64,000 nt of DNA from an uncultured Clostridium sp. (GTDB taxonomy: Bacteria; Bacillota; Clostridia; Clostridiales; Clostridiaceae), in the NCBI GenBank assembly GCA_900547475.1, contig URGW01000001.1:1-64000 (forward strand). Direction: 5' to 3'. The notes beneath the pieces are model-generated. The model did not search any database and was not told where the DNA came from. It saw only the letters and a program-made list of their open reading frames with translations. Of the stretch, positions 52,337 to 61,187 are shown in pieces (position 1 is the stretch's first letter; the number at the start of each line of letters is the position of its first letter). The position numbers and the translations under genes were made by a program.

Positions 52337-52372
52337 AGAGGTTCGTAACCATCCCTCTATAAAAAACTAGGA
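52337..52372 (+). ncRNA. PreQ1-I riboswitch aptamer
   Basis: AGAGGTTCGTAACCATCC then CTCTATAAAAAACTAGGA follows the class I preQ1 pattern: short P1 stem (AGAGG/CCTCT), loop beginning TTC, and the A-rich tail AUAAAAAACUA that folds back as a pseudoknot. These aptamers bind preQ1 (or prequeuosine precursors) and usually shut off queuosine synthesis or uptake genes. It precedes a nucleoside hydrolase and an ECF S-component. Confidence 0.88.
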
Positions 52373-52374
52373 CC

Positions 52375-52412
52375 CCTAATAATCTTTAAAATTAAAGATA
52401 TTAGGATAATTT
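52375..52412 (+). terminator. Hairpin just after the preQ1 aptamer
   Basis: CCTAATAATCTTTAA pairs with TTAAAGATATTAGG (one bulge), followed by ATAATTTTGTT. It may be the expression platform, though its U tail is poor. Confidence 0.45.
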
Positions 52413-52457
52413 TGTTGTAAAAATTTCAATAAAATAATACTATGTTTTGATATATGA

Positions 52458-52487
52458 GGGAGCTATTAAAAATAGCTCCCTTTGTTT
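52458..52487 (+). terminator. Strong terminator in the preQ1 leader
   Basis: GGGAGCTATT pairs perfectly with AATAGCTCCC, followed by TTTGTTTT, 85 bases after the aptamer and 87 before the start codon. It is the strongest candidate for the switchable terminator. Confidence 0.7.
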
Positions 52488-52573
52488 TATGATGGAATGA
52501 ACTTATAAGTTTATTCCTTTTTTTATTTACTCGATATAAATTTTATATTTATTTAGTAAAGGAGCAGATAAAA

Positions 52574-53548
52574 ATGAAAAAGAAAGTAATAATTGATTGC
52601 GATCCAGGTATAGATGATTCATTAGCTTTAATTTTAGCATTGAATTCACCTGAACTAGAAATTGTGGGGATTACTACAGTTTCAGGTAATGTAAAAGCAG
52701 ATCAAGGTGCAAAAAATTCATTAAAGGTATTAAAGCTTATGAATAGAGAAGATATACCAGTATATATAGGTGAAGAAATTCCTTTAGTAAGAGAACTTAT
52801 AACAGCTCAAGATACACATGGAGAAGATGGTCTTGGTGAAACTAATTATGAAGAAGCTGATGTACAAGTTAATTATGGTGGTGTTGACTTCATTTTAGAA
52901 AATGCAAGGAAAGGTGATATAAGTATAATTGCATTAGGTCCATTAACTAATTTGGCAACAGCAATAGAAAGAGATGAAGAAGGATTTAATATGATAAATG
53001 AAATAGTTTCAATGGGAGGGGCTTTTAGATCTCATGGAAATTGTTCACAAGTTGCAGAGTTTAATTATTGGGTAGATCCTCATGGGGTTAAAGAAGTTTT
53101 TGATAAGAGTAAAGTACCATTTTCAATGGTTGGATTAGATGTTACTAGAGAAATAATATTAACACCTAATCTTATAGAACTTATTAATCAAATTGGAGGA
53201 GATGTAGCTAATTTTATTGTAGATATAACAAGGTTTTATGTTGATTTTCATTGGAATCAGGAAAGAACTTTAGGATGTGTAATAAATGATCCCTTAGCAG
53301 TAGCATATTTTATAGATAGAACTCTTTGCGAAGGTTTTACATCTTATTTAGATATAGTTACAGATGGAATTGCAGTAGGACAAACTTTAGTTGATGTAGG
53401 AAATTTTTATAGAAAAGAGCATAATGGTCGTATATTAACAAAAGTAGACTCTAAAAGATTTATGAAAATGTTTCTTGAAAGAATATTTCCAGATAGTAAA
53501 AAGAATATTGAAATAGTATTTAATAATCCTAAGTATGGAGTTAACTAA
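52574..53548 (+). CDS. queK: Nucleoside hydrolase, probably queuosine hydrolase
   Basis: A 324-residue inosine-uridine nucleoside hydrolase fold. The Ca2+-binding N-terminal motif is VIIDCDPGIDDSLALILAL; GPLTNLATAIERD and MGGAFRSHGNCSQVAEFNYW form the active site; a second Asp is in VINDPLAVAYF. Family enzymes split the base from a ribonucleoside. The preQ1-I riboswitch upstream and the ECF S-component directly downstream match the queuosine salvage locus described in C. difficile, where QueK frees queuine from queuosine. An ordinary purine/pyrimidine hydrolase would not normally be under preQ1 control. Identity as QueK is therefore from context. The start ATG 52574 has AAAGGAG upstream. Confidence 0.72.
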   Translation: MKKKVIIDCDPGIDDSLALILALNSPELEIVGITTVSGNVKADQGAKNSLKVLKLMNREDIPVYIGEEIPLVRELITAQDTHGEDGLGETNYEEADVQVNYGGVDFILENARKGDISIIALGPLTNLATAIERDEEGFNMINEIVSMGGAFRSHGNCSQVAEFNYWVDPHGVKEVFDKSKVPFSMVGLDVTREIILTPNLIELINQIGGDVANFIVDITRFYVDFHWNQERTLGCVINDPLAVAYFIDRTLCEGFTSYLDIVTDGIAVGQTLVDVGNFYRKEHNGRILTKVDSKRFMKMFLERIFPDSKKNIEIVFNNPKYGVN

Positions 53549-53579
53549 ATTAAAGTATAAATAATAGGGAGATTTTACT

Positions 53580-54134
53580 ATGAAAAAAACTAATACTTTT
53601 AAAATTACAATTATGTCTATAGCAGTTGTACTTAATATAATTGGCGCTTTTATTGCTGTAGCATTGAAGTTACCAATATTTATTGATACAATAGGAACTT
53701 TTTTATCAGCATTTTTATTTGGGCCTATTGGTGGAATGTTAACAGGAATAGTAACTTCATTAATTAATGGATTAACTTTTGACCCATACTCACTATATTT
53801 TATTCCAGTTCAAGTAATTATAGGTTTAGTGGCAGGTATATGTTATAAAAAGAATTTATTTAAAGGTAAATTTTTGATTTTAGGAATTATAATAACAACT
53901 GTAATGGGATCACTTATGGCATCATTAATTTCAGCTTTTGTCTTTGGTGGCATAACTTCTTCAGGTACTTCTTTTATTGTAATGTATTTAAAAGAGGCTG
54001 GAGTAAACATAGTAGCAAGTATATTTTCTACACAAATATTATTTGATTTATTAGATAAAAGTATTACAGTCTTACTTGTATTAACAATTTTAAAATCAGT
54101 ATCTAAAAATATAAAAGTTACAAATAGAGTATAA
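53580..54134 (+). CDS. ECF transporter S-component, probably for queuosine/queuine
   Basis: A 184-residue membrane protein with about six helices, the usual form of an ECF substrate-binding subunit. LPIFIDTIGTFLSAFLFG and IGGMLTGIVTSLINGLTFDP are typical of this S-component group. It lies 31 bases after the nucleoside hydrolase in a preQ1-controlled operon, so queuosine or queuine is the likely cargo (compare QrtT of C. difficile). The EcfA/EcfT energising subunits are not in this window and are presumably shared. The start ATG 53580 has AGGGAG upstream. Confidence 0.75.
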   Translation: MKKTNTFKITIMSIAVVLNIIGAFIAVALKLPIFIDTIGTFLSAFLFGPIGGMLTGIVTSLINGLTFDPYSLYFIPVQVIIGLVAGICYKKNLFKGKFLILGIIITTVMGSLMASLISAFVFGGITSSGTSFIVMYLKEAGVNIVASIFSTQILFDLLDKSITVLLVLTILKSVSKNIKVTNRV

Positions 54135-54207
54135 TATATATAGGGGTATGAGGTAATCATCATATTTTTATAATAATTATATTTAAATAATATATAACAG
54201 GAAGTTT

Positions 54208-54253
54208 TAATCATATCTAAATTATATACATAATTTAGATATGATTATTTTTT
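54208..54253 (+). terminator. Terminator of the queuosine-salvage operon
   Basis: TAATCATATCTAAATTA pairs with TAATTTAGATATGATTA, followed by TTTTTTAT. Confidence 0.8.
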
Positions 54254-54349
54254 ATATTTTATTGAGATACCATGAATAATTTAATATAATGATGGTAATT
54301 AATTTTAATTAAGAATAATAAGTAATAAATAAGAAAGATGTGATTATAA

Positions 54350-54814
54350 TTGAATAATAAATTAAAAGTAGATTTAAACGATGTAATAGAATGTATAGAA
54401 TTTGAAGGCGAACTATTACAACATTACTATAACAAAAAGACAGGAATTATAATTTATATAGAAGATAGTAGCACTGCAACTTATAAAGCTGATGATATAC
54501 ATAATTTAGACAGCTTTGAAGAATGGGAAAAAGAACTTATACTCTCTATTAATGATTTTAGAGAAAATCCAAGTGATTATATTCAGCTTCCATCTCATGA
54601 GGATATTAATGAGTATGGTATGATGATTGAGTTTTGTAATAATATAGAAGAATCAGAATTAAAAAATAAAATATTAAATAATAAAGATTCCTTTAGAGAA
54701 TTAAGACAATCAATTGAAAATGAAGGTCTTATTAATGATTGGTATGATTATAGAGAAGGAGCTGAAAGAAATCTAGCTATTAAATGGTGCAATGATAATA
54801 ATATAGAGTATTAA
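54350..54814 (+). CDS. UPF0158-family protein
   Basis: A 154-residue acidic protein. LKVDLNDVIECIEFEGELL and ITYI-like IIIYIEDS at the start, IQLPSHEDINEYGMMIEFC in the middle and GLINDWYDYREGAERNLAIK with WCNDNNIEY at the end are the UPF0158 pattern. The function of this family is not known to me. The start appears to be TTG 54350, with AAAGATG upstream; no better in-frame start exists. Neighbours are unrelated and it is probably a single gene. Confidence 0.75.
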   Translation: MNNKLKVDLNDVIECIEFEGELLQHYYNKKTGIIIYIEDSSTATYKADDIHNLDSFEEWEKELILSINDFRENPSDYIQLPSHEDINEYGMMIEFCNNIEESELKNKILNNKDSFRELRQSIENEGLINDWYDYREGAERNLAIKWCNDNNIEY

Positions 54815-54931
54815 ATTCAAAAAGGTTTGAAGAAAAATAATAAAACATGAAATTGATCATAATAATATAGGTTATAAATAATATTTTAGGTATAAAAAGT
54901 TTCAATAGGAAGCTTAATAATTGGAGGATTT

Positions 54932-55561
54932 ATGAATAATACATTTTTAAAAGAACCATGGTTAAAATGGGCTATTGAAATACAAAGCATTTCCCAATGT
55001 GGATTAACATATACTAAGGATGTATATGATAAAGAACGATATGAACAGTTAAGGAATATTGCAGCTGAAATGTTAAGTTATAAAACTGAAATTCCAGTTA
55101 ATAAAATTAAAAACTTGTTTTGTAACGAAGAAGGATATCAAACCCCTAAATTAGACACTAGAGCAGCAATTTTTAAAGATGGGAAAATACTATTGGTACA
55201 TGAAAAAAGTGGTACTTGGTCATTACCTGGTGGCTGGGTTGATGTATTGGAGTCAATAGAATCAAATACTATAAAAGAGGTAAAAGAAGAAGCTGGTCTT
55301 GATGTTGTTGCTAAGAAAATTATAGCTATTCAAGATAGAAATAAGCATAATACTCCACTTTATCCTTATGGAATATGTAAGGTTTTTGTTCAATGCGATC
55401 TTATTGGTGGAGAGTTTGTTGAAAATATTGAGACTACAGAAATAGGATATTTTTCACTTGATAATTTACCTAACCTTTCTAATGAAAAATCTAATTTTGA
55501 GCAAATAGAGATGTGCTTTAAAGCAAAAAACGATGAAAATTGGAAAGTTCTATTTGATTAA
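54932..55561 (+). CDS. Nudix hydrolase with N-terminal helical domain
   Basis: 209 residues: an N-terminal domain (about 1-65; WLKWAIEIQSISQCGLTYTK) typical of the NUDIX_N group of ADP-ribose-type hydrolases, then the Nudix fold. The Nudix box is GWVDVLESIESNTIKEVKEE with AGL after it. It carries Lys in place of the first Arg of the R-E-U-x-E-E core, a tolerated variant. All three metal-binding Glu residues are present. It should cleave a nucleoside diphosphate linked to another group (ADP-ribose, FAD or sugar nucleotides). The start ATG 54932 has GGAGG upstream. Confidence 0.85.
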   Translation: MNNTFLKEPWLKWAIEIQSISQCGLTYTKDVYDKERYEQLRNIAAEMLSYKTEIPVNKIKNLFCNEEGYQTPKLDTRAAIFKDGKILLVHEKSGTWSLPGGWVDVLESIESNTIKEVKEEAGLDVVAKKIIAIQDRNKHNTPLYPYGICKVFVQCDLIGGEFVENIETTEIGYFSLDNLPNLSNEKSNFEQIEMCFKAKNDENWKVLFD

Positions 55562-55927
55562 ATCTTAATTATTTTTAAAATTAAAATTTAATCAAATAGG
55601 AGTTATAATTTAATATATTTACGTATATTATAGAAGCAATAAAAAGTGATTAGTTAGTAATTACTTTCTATTGATTTTAATTATAAATTTTATTAATAAA
55701 ATTATTACTAAATTCAATTCTATAAAAAATAATTTATTAAATAAAAAACTTAAGGAATTTAAAAAATTTCTTGAGTTTTTTATTTTAGAAATAGCTAATT
55801 TGAAATTCAGAGATTTTTATATATTTTACATATGTACTTAGAAAGAATGGAAAATATTTGTTGAAAATGATAAAATCATTATAATAGTGTGAAAAATATA
55901 TAATATTGTTAAATATGGAGGTAAAAA
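55562..55927 (+). other. 366-base gap after the Nudix gene
   Basis: No gene is seen. There is a small hairpin (AAAGTGATTAGTTAGTAATTACTTT, 55642-55668) and a terminator-like stem at 55743-55782; the rest is AT-rich and should hold the promoter of the dehydrogenase gene at 55928. Confidence 0.35.
55743..55782 (+). terminator. Terminator-like stem before the dehydrogenase gene
   Basis: AAAAAACTTAAGGAA pairs with TTTCTTGAGTTTTTT, with a T-rich tail. It is 180 bases after the Nudix stop. Confidence 0.55.
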
Positions 55928-56776
55928 ATGAATATAGCGTGGATTGGAACTGGAGTCATGGGAAGTGCTATGGCTAAAAATTTATCAAAGAATGGACATA
56001 ATGTTTCTGTTTTTAACAGAACAATTTCAAAGTGTGAACCATTAAAGGAATTTGGAATAGATGTTAAAGATAGTATTAAAGAATGTGTAAAAAATGCAGA
56101 TGCAATATTTACTATTGTAGGATATCCAAAAGATGTTGAAGAAGTATATTTAGGTGAAGATGGAATTTTTAAATATGCAAAGGAAGGTGCTTATTTAGTT
56201 GACATGACTACTTCATCACCAATTCTTGCTAAAAAATTATATGAATTAGGTGATAAATTTCATGTTTTAGATGCACCTGTTTCAGGTGGAGATATTGGTG
56301 CACAAAATGCTACATTATCAATTATGGTAGGTGGAAATAAAGGAGATTTTGAATATATGTATAGTATATTTGAATGTATGGGTAAAAATATAATTTATCT
56401 AGGTGAAGCAGGTAGTGGACAAAACTGTAAGGCATGTAATCAAGTTGCTATAGCAGGTACAGTAGCGGCAGTAGCAGAATCAATTACCTATGCTAAAAAA
56501 TCAGGTTTAGATCCTAAAACTGTTTTAGATGCTATATCAAAAGGTGCTGCCGGAAGCTGGCAACTTCAAAACAATGGGTATAAGATGATTGAAAAAGATT
56601 ATGCACCTGGATTCTTTAATAAACATTTTATTAAGGATATGAAAATAGCTAAGGAAGTTATGGAAGAAAAAGGTGAAAATTTGCCTATTCTTAATAAAGT
56701 ATTAGAAATGTATGAAGAACTTGAGAAAAATGGATTCGGAGATTATGGAACTCAAAGCATAATAGAAAAATATTAG
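55928..56776 (+). CDS. Beta-hydroxyacid dehydrogenase (GarR/3-hydroxyisobutyrate dehydrogenase family)
   Basis: A 282-residue enzyme. The NAD(P)-binding start is MNIAWIGTGVMGSAMAKNL; the cofactor loop FNRTISK points to NADP(H). The substrate-binding signature is LDAPVSGGDIGAQNATL and the catalytic Lys is in GSGQNCKACNQV near residue 170. The C-terminal helical domain has APGFFNKHFIKDMKIAKEV. Possible substrates are 2-hydroxy-3-oxopropionate, 3-hydroxyisobutyrate, glyoxylate or succinic semialdehyde; the sequence does not decide. The start ATG 55928 has TGGAGG upstream. A decayed flavodoxin-family gene follows directly. Confidence 0.88.
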   Translation: MNIAWIGTGVMGSAMAKNLSKNGHNVSVFNRTISKCEPLKEFGIDVKDSIKECVKNADAIFTIVGYPKDVEEVYLGEDGIFKYAKEGAYLVDMTTSSPILAKKLYELGDKFHVLDAPVSGGDIGAQNATLSIMVGGNKGDFEYMYSIFECMGKNIIYLGEAGSGQNCKACNQVAIAGTVAAVAESITYAKKSGLDPKTVLDAISKGAAGSWQLQNNGYKMIEKDYAPGFFNKHFIKDMKIAKEVMEEKGENLPILNKVLEMYEELEKNGFGDYGTQSIIEKY

Positions 56777-57144
56777 TAATAGATGCAGCTGCAAGTGGAG
56801 CAGCAACTTCATTTTTAGATAGGCTTTTTTATTAAACAGACAAAAATTACTTAAGACATATGTTTGGAGCTAGTATTGTTTCATGTCGTAGAGGTGGGGC
56901 TAGTGCTGCCTTTGATCAATTAAATAAATATTTTACTATAAATGAGATGCCTATAGTATCATCTGTTTATTGGAATCAAATACATGGAAATACTCCGGAA
57001 GAAGTTGTACAAGATTTAGAAGGTATTAGAACAATGAAGGTATTAGCTAGAAATATGGCTTATTTAATTAAGTGTAAAGAAGCGGCTAAAAATGTACCAC
57101 TTCCAGAATTAGTTCCAGTAGAAAGAACAAATTTTATTAGGTAA
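56777..57144 (+). pseudogene. Decayed flavodoxin-family NADPH-dependent oxidoreductase
   Basis: The reading frame through 56777-56832 gives DAAASGAATSFLDRLFY, then a TAA, then continues in the same frame to GASIVSCRRGGASAAFDQLN, NEMPIVSSVYWNQIHGNTPE and VPVERTNFIR. These match the C-terminal two thirds of NADPH-dependent FMN reductase-type proteins that begin with a PVYYASPNG-like motif. The N-terminal FMN loop is missing and there is an in-frame stop. The ATG at 56860 is an internal Met, so expression of a functional protein is unlikely. Confidence 0.75.
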
Positions 57145-57163
57145 AATACAAATTAAATAATTA

Positions 57164-57192
57164 TTGACAAAAAATAGCATCTGTAATAATAT
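57164..57192 (+). promoter_or_regulatory. Promoter of the rib operon
   Basis: TTGACA (57164-57169), a 17-base spacer and TAATAT (57187-57192). It lies just before the FMN riboswitch. Confidence 0.7.
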
Positions 57193-57212
57193 TTAATTAT
57201 AATTTAATAAAT

Positions 57213-57317
57213 CTTCAGGGCAGGGTGAAATTCCCTACCGGCGGTAAAGCCCGCGAGCTATTTTAGCAGATTCGGTGAAATTCCGAGGCCGACAGTAAAG
57301 TCTGGATGAAAGAAGAT
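57213..57317 (+). ncRNA. FMN riboswitch (RFN element)
   Basis: The conserved RFN blocks are present: TTCAGGGCAGGGTGAAATTC at the 5' end, CCCTACCGGCGGTAAAGCCC, GATTCGGTGAAATTCCGAGGC, CGACAGTAAAGTCTGGATG and the closing GAAAGAAG. It binds FMN and switches off the riboflavin genes downstream when flavin is abundant. It precedes ribD by 287 bases, with two terminator hairpins between. Confidence 0.97.
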
Positions 57318-57366
57318 AAATGAAAATATAGTATTTTTAATTACTATATTAGTTTTGTGTATTTAC

Positions 57367-57404
57367 GCTCTGAAATATTTTATATTTCAGAGCTTTTATA
57401 TTTT
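57367..57404 (+). terminator. First terminator hairpin after the RFN element
   Basis: GCTCTGAAATAT pairs with ATATTTCAGAGC, followed by TTTTATATTTT. Confidence 0.7.
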
Positions 57405-57518
57405 CACAAAATTTATATGATTTATTTTTATAAACTTTGTTTTTTATAGTTATATTTATTAAGTATTTTTATTAAATCTAATTGTAAATAAATTAATAAT
57501 ATAAAAGTAATTGTAAAA

Positions 57519-57557
57519 TAAAAGCCCTGAGTAAAAATCTCAGGGCTTTTATTTTTT
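57519..57557 (+). terminator. Second terminator hairpin before ribD
   Basis: AAAAGCCCTGA pairs with TCAGGGCTTTT, followed by ATTTTTTG. The left arm GCCCTGA (57524-57530) is also the exact complement of TCAGGGC (57215-57221) in the RFN 5' strand, so a long-range antiterminator pairing is possible. Confidence 0.75.
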
Positions 57558-57603
57558 GAAAGGTTTATTAAATTTAAATTAATTTCATTGTGAGGTGATA
57601 AAT

Positions 57604-58686
57604 TTGGATGAAAAGTTTATGAAATTAGCCATTGAATTAGCTAAAAAAGGTGAAGGAAAAGTAAATCCAAATCCAATGGTTGGAGCTGTAATTGTTAAGG
57701 ATGGAACTATAATTGGAGAAGGATATCATGAAAAGTATGGAGAAGGACATGCTGAAGTAAATGCATTTAAAAGTTTAAAGGAAGATCCAAGTGGAGCTAC
57801 TATGTATGTGACTTTAGAACCGTGTTCTCATTATGGTAAAACACCACCATGTGTAGATAAAATAATTCAAAGTAAGATTAAGAGAGTAGTTATTGGAATG
57901 ATTGATCCTAATCCATTAGTTAGTGGAAATGGAGTAGATAAATTAAAAAAGGCTGGTATAGAAGTAAAGGTTGGTGTATTAGAAGATAAATGTAAAAAGC
58001 TTAACGAGATATTTATAAAATATATATTAACTAAAAATCCTTTTGTAGTATTAAAAACTGCAATGTCTTTAGATGGAAAAATAGCAACAAGAACTGGTGA
58101 ATCCAAATGGATTACTTCTGAAAAATCAAGATTAGAAGTTCATAATTTAAGAAATAAACTTTCAGCAATTATGGTAGGAGTAAATACTGTAATTAAAGAT
58201 AATCCAGAATTAACTTGCAGAATAGAAAATGGAAATGATCCAATAAGAATTATTGTTGATAGTACATTAAAAATACCTATGGATTCTAAAGTATTACAAA
58301 ACAAAGATGATAAAACGATAATAGCAACAACTAAAAGAGCCAATATAAATAGTATGCAAGAGTTATTAAAGAAGAATATTCAGGTGATAATTATAGAAGA
58401 AAAGAATGGACAAGTTGATTTAAGTGAGCTTATTAAAAAACTTGGAGAATTAGGTATAGATAGTATTCTATTAGAGGGTGGATCAACTCTTAATTATTCA
58501 GCTTTAGAAGAAAATATAGTTGATAAGGTAATGGTTTATATAGCTCCTAAAATTATAGGTGGAGAATCTTCTAAAACATCAGTAGGTGGGAGAGGAATAG
58601 ATAAATTAAAGGATGCTTTTAAATTAAAATATATTACTACCAATATTGTAGATGAAGATATTTTAGTTGAAGGGTATATAGGTTAG
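57604..58686 (+). CDS. ribD: Bifunctional diaminohydroxyphosphoribosylaminopyrimidine deaminase / reductase
   Basis: The start is taken at TTG 57604, six bases after GAGGTG and matching the family start MDEKFMKLAIELAKKG; the GTG at 57595 would lie in the ribosome binding site. 360 residues: deaminase domain (1-145) with zinc ligands His49 (GHAEVNAF), Cys74 and Cys83 (EPCSHYGKTPPC) and catalytic Glu51; reductase domain (about 148-360; TAMSLDGKIATRTGESKWIT, ILLEGGSTLNYSAL). It performs the second and third steps of riboflavin synthesis from GTP. First gene of the rib operon. Confidence 0.95.
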   Translation: MDEKFMKLAIELAKKGEGKVNPNPMVGAVIVKDGTIIGEGYHEKYGEGHAEVNAFKSLKEDPSGATMYVTLEPCSHYGKTPPCVDKIIQSKIKRVVIGMIDPNPLVSGNGVDKLKKAGIEVKVGVLEDKCKKLNEIFIKYILTKNPFVVLKTAMSLDGKIATRTGESKWITSEKSRLEVHNLRNKLSAIMVGVNTVIKDNPELTCRIENGNDPIRIIVDSTLKIPMDSKVLQNKDDKTIIATTKRANINSMQELLKKNIQVIIIEEKNGQVDLSELIKKLGELGIDSILLEGGSTLNYSALEENIVDKVMVYIAPKIIGGESSKTSVGGRGIDKLKDAFKLKYITTNIVDEDILVEGYIG

Positions 58687-58697
58687 GTGATGATTAT

Positions 58698-59354
58698 ATG
58701 TTTACAGGTATAATTGAAGAATTAGGTGTTATACAGGAAATTAAAAAAGGTAGTAAATCTTCAAAATTATTAATTAAAGCAAATAAGGTTTTAGAGAGTA
58801 CAAAGGTAGGAGATAGTATTTGTACTAATGGAGTATGCCTTACTGTAACAGATTTAAAAATAAATAGTTTTGAAGCCGATATTATGGCTGAAACATTAAG
58901 AAGAAGTAATTTAGGAGATTTAAAAGTAGGAAGTAAAGTTAACTTAGAAAGAGCATTGACGTTACAAAGCAGATTAGGTGGTCATATTGTAAGTGGACAT
59001 ATAGATGGAACTGGTGAAGTTATTTCATTAGTAAAGGAAGATAATGCTACTTGGGTTACTATAAAAACTACAAATGATATTTTAAGATATATAGTTTTAA
59101 AAGGTTCAATAACAATTGATGGTATAAGTTTAACAGTTGCATATGTAGATGATAAAAGTTTTAAAGTTTCAATAATACCACATACTGCACAGGAAACTAC
59201 ATTATTAAATAAAACTAACGGTGATACGGTTAATCTTGAATGTGATGTTATTTCTAAATATGTTGAAAAGCTTATGGGGCTTGCACCTATGGATAAATGT
59301 AATGAAAGTGAATCAATAACAGAAGATTTTTTAAAGATAAATGGATTCTTCTAA
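58698..59354 (+). CDS. ribE: Riboflavin synthase (alpha subunit)
   Basis: 218 residues in two lumazine-binding repeats. MFTGIIEELGVI starts the first barrel; CTNGVCLTVTDL carries the family's substrate-binding part; GGHIVSGHIDGTGEV starts the second; DGISLTVAYVDDKSF is its counterpart. It makes riboflavin from two 6,7-dimethyl-8-ribityllumazine molecules. It lies 11 bases after ribD and 21 before ribBA. Confidence 0.96.
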   Translation: MFTGIIEELGVIQEIKKGSKSSKLLIKANKVLESTKVGDSICTNGVCLTVTDLKINSFEADIMAETLRRSNLGDLKVGSKVNLERALTLQSRLGGHIVSGHIDGTGEVISLVKEDNATWVTIKTTNDILRYIVLKGSITIDGISLTVAYVDDKSFKVSIIPHTAQETTLLNKTNGDTVNLECDVISKYVEKLMGLAPMDKCNESESITEDFLKINGFF

Positions 59355-59375
59355 AGTGAAAGGAAGTATGTAAAT

Positions 59376-60578
59376 ATGTATAAATTTAATACAGTTGAAG
59401 ATGCGATTAAAGATATAAAGGAAGGAAAAATTATTATTGTTGTTGATAATCCAAATAGAGAAAATGAAGGCGATTTATTAATGGCAGCAGAGAAAGTTAC
59501 AGGTGAAGCTATAAATTTTATGGCTAAGTATGGACGTGGACTTATTTGTATGCCAGTTGAAGAAAAAATATTAAGGAACCTAAAAATAGGACCAATGGTT
59601 GAAAAAAATACAGATAATCATGAAACTGCTTTTACCGTGGCTATTGATCATGTTGATACAACTACGGGTATATCTGCTTTTGAAAGGGCTCTAACAATTC
59701 AAAAGGTATTAGATAAAAGCTCAAAACCAGATGATTTTAGGAGACCGGGACATGTATTCCCTTTAATAGCTAAAAAAGGTGGAGTATTAGAAAGAAATGG
59801 GCATACAGAAGCAGCAGTAGACTTGCCTAAACTTGCTGGATTAAAAGGTGCTGGAGTTATATGTGAAATTATGAAGGATGATGGGACTATGGCTAGAACA
59901 CCAGATTTAATAAAATTTGCAAATGAGCATAATTTAAAAATAATTACAATTAAAGACTTAATTGAATATAGAAGAAAGATGGAGGAAAAAGAAACTTTAG
60001 TAGAAAGGGTAGTAGAAACTAAAATGCCAACTAGATATGGCGATTTTAAAATGGTTGGCTTTATAAATAAGTTAAATGGTGAACATCATGTTGCTTTAGT
60101 TAAGGGTGAAATAAATGAAAAGAATGAAGTTTTAACTAGAGTACATTCTGAATGTTTAACAGGAGATGCTCTAGGCTCTAAGAGATGTGATTGTGGAGAA
60201 CAATATGATGCAGCTATGAAGAGAATTGCTGAAGAAGGCTGTGGAATTTTACTTTATATGAGACAAGAGGGAAGAGGAATAGGACTTATAAATAAATTAA
60301 AGGCTTATTCAATTCAAGATAAAGGATTTGATACTGTAGAAGCAAATGAAATGTTAGGTTTTCCGGCAGATATGAGAAGTTACGATGTTGCAGCTGCAAT
60401 TTTAAAAGATTTAGGTGTTTCTAAAGTTAATTTAATGACTAATAATCCAAGAAAGATAGATGGATTAGAAAGTTATGGCATAGAAATTGTAAATAGAGTT
60501 CCAATTAAAATGAATCACAACGAAAAAAATGAGTTTTACTTACAAACTAAAAAAGAAAAACTTGGACATATGCTTTAA
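59376..60578 (+). CDS. ribBA: Bifunctional DHBP synthase / GTP cyclohydrolase II
   Basis: 400 residues. The DHBP synthase domain (1-200) has [20 protein letters not shown], the catalytic acid loop, and [20 protein letters not shown] with GHTEAAVDL. The GTP cyclohydrolase II domain (about 205-400) has [20 protein letters not shown] with zinc ligands Cys-x10-Cys-x-Cys, and [16 protein letters not shown]. It supplies both precursors of the lumazine step: the four-carbon unit from ribulose-5-P and the pyrimidine from GTP. The start ATG 59376 has AAGGAAG upstream. Confidence 0.97.
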   Translation: MYKFNTVEDAIKDIKEGKIIIVVDNPNRENEGDLLMAAEKVTGEAINFMAKYGRGLICMPVEEKILRNLKIGPMVEKNTDNHETAFTVAIDHVDTTTGISAFERALTIQKVLDKSSKPDDFRRPGHVFPLIAKKGGVLERNGHTEAAVDLPKLAGLKGAGVICEIMKDDGTMARTPDLIKFANEHNLKIITIKDLIEYRRKMEEKETLVERVVETKMPTRYGDFKMVGFINKLNGEHHVALVKGEINEKNEVLTRVHSECLTGDALGSKRCDCGEQYDAAMKRIAEEGCGILLYMRQEGRGIGLINKLKAYSIQDKGFDTVEANEMLGFPADMRSYDVAAAILKDLGVSKVNLMTNNPRKIDGLESYGIEIVNRVPIKMNHNEKNEFYLQTKKEKLGHML

Positions 60579-60722
60579 AATTGGGAGAGTTTTATAGTAA
60601 AACTAATGGACAAGTATATTTTATATTACTTTTAGAAAAATACGGATTCAATCAAAAAAATGTAGTACAAGTTATAAATTAAAAATTATATAAAATAAAT
60701 AAAAATTTAGGAGGAAGAAGAA

Positions 60723-61184
60723 ATGAGAATATTAGAAGGAAATTTAGTGGCACAAGGGATTAAAGTAGGAATAGTAGTAGGAAGATTTAATGAATTTATA
60801 GTATCAAAGTTATTAGGTGGAGCTTTAGATGGGTTAAAGAGACATGGAGTAGAGGAAAATAATATAGATGTTGCATGGGTTCCAGGGGCATTTGAAATAC
60901 CATTAGTAGCAAAGAAAATGGCTAAAAATGATAAATATGATGTAGTAATTTGTTTAGGTGCAGTTATAAAGGGATCAACTCCTCATTTTGATTATGTTTG
61001 TGCAGAAGCATCAAAAGGAATTGCAAGTGTAGCACTTCAAACTGAAAAGCCAGTAATATTTGGAGTATTAACTACAGATACTATAGAACAAGCTATAGAA
61101 AGAGCAGGTACTAAGGCGGGGAATAAGGGATATGATGCAGCAGTTACAGCTATTGAAATGGCTAACCTTTTAAAGAACTTTTAG
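60723..61184 (+). CDS. ribH: 6,7-dimethyl-8-ribityllumazine synthase
   Basis: 153 residues. [20 protein letters not shown] at the start, [33 protein letters not shown] with the catalytic His in the DxxC neighbourhood, and [20 protein letters not shown] are standard. It condenses the ribBA and ribD products to lumazine and forms a 60-mer or pentamers. It lies 144 bases after ribBA with its own AGGAGG; no terminator separates them. Confidence 0.96.
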   Translation: MRILEGNLVAQGIKVGIVVGRFNEFIVSKLLGGALDGLKRHGVEENNIDVAWVPGAFEIPLVAKKMAKNDKYDVVICLGAVIKGSTPHFDYVCAEASKGIASVALQTEKPVIFGVLTTDTIEQAIERAGTKAGNKGYDAAVTAIEMANLLKNF

Positions 61185-61187
61185 TCT

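Noticed and set aside
52331..52360. GTTCGTAACC resembling a tRNA T-loop
   Set aside because: It is the loop and stem of the preQ1-I aptamer; no acceptor or anticodon arms surround it.
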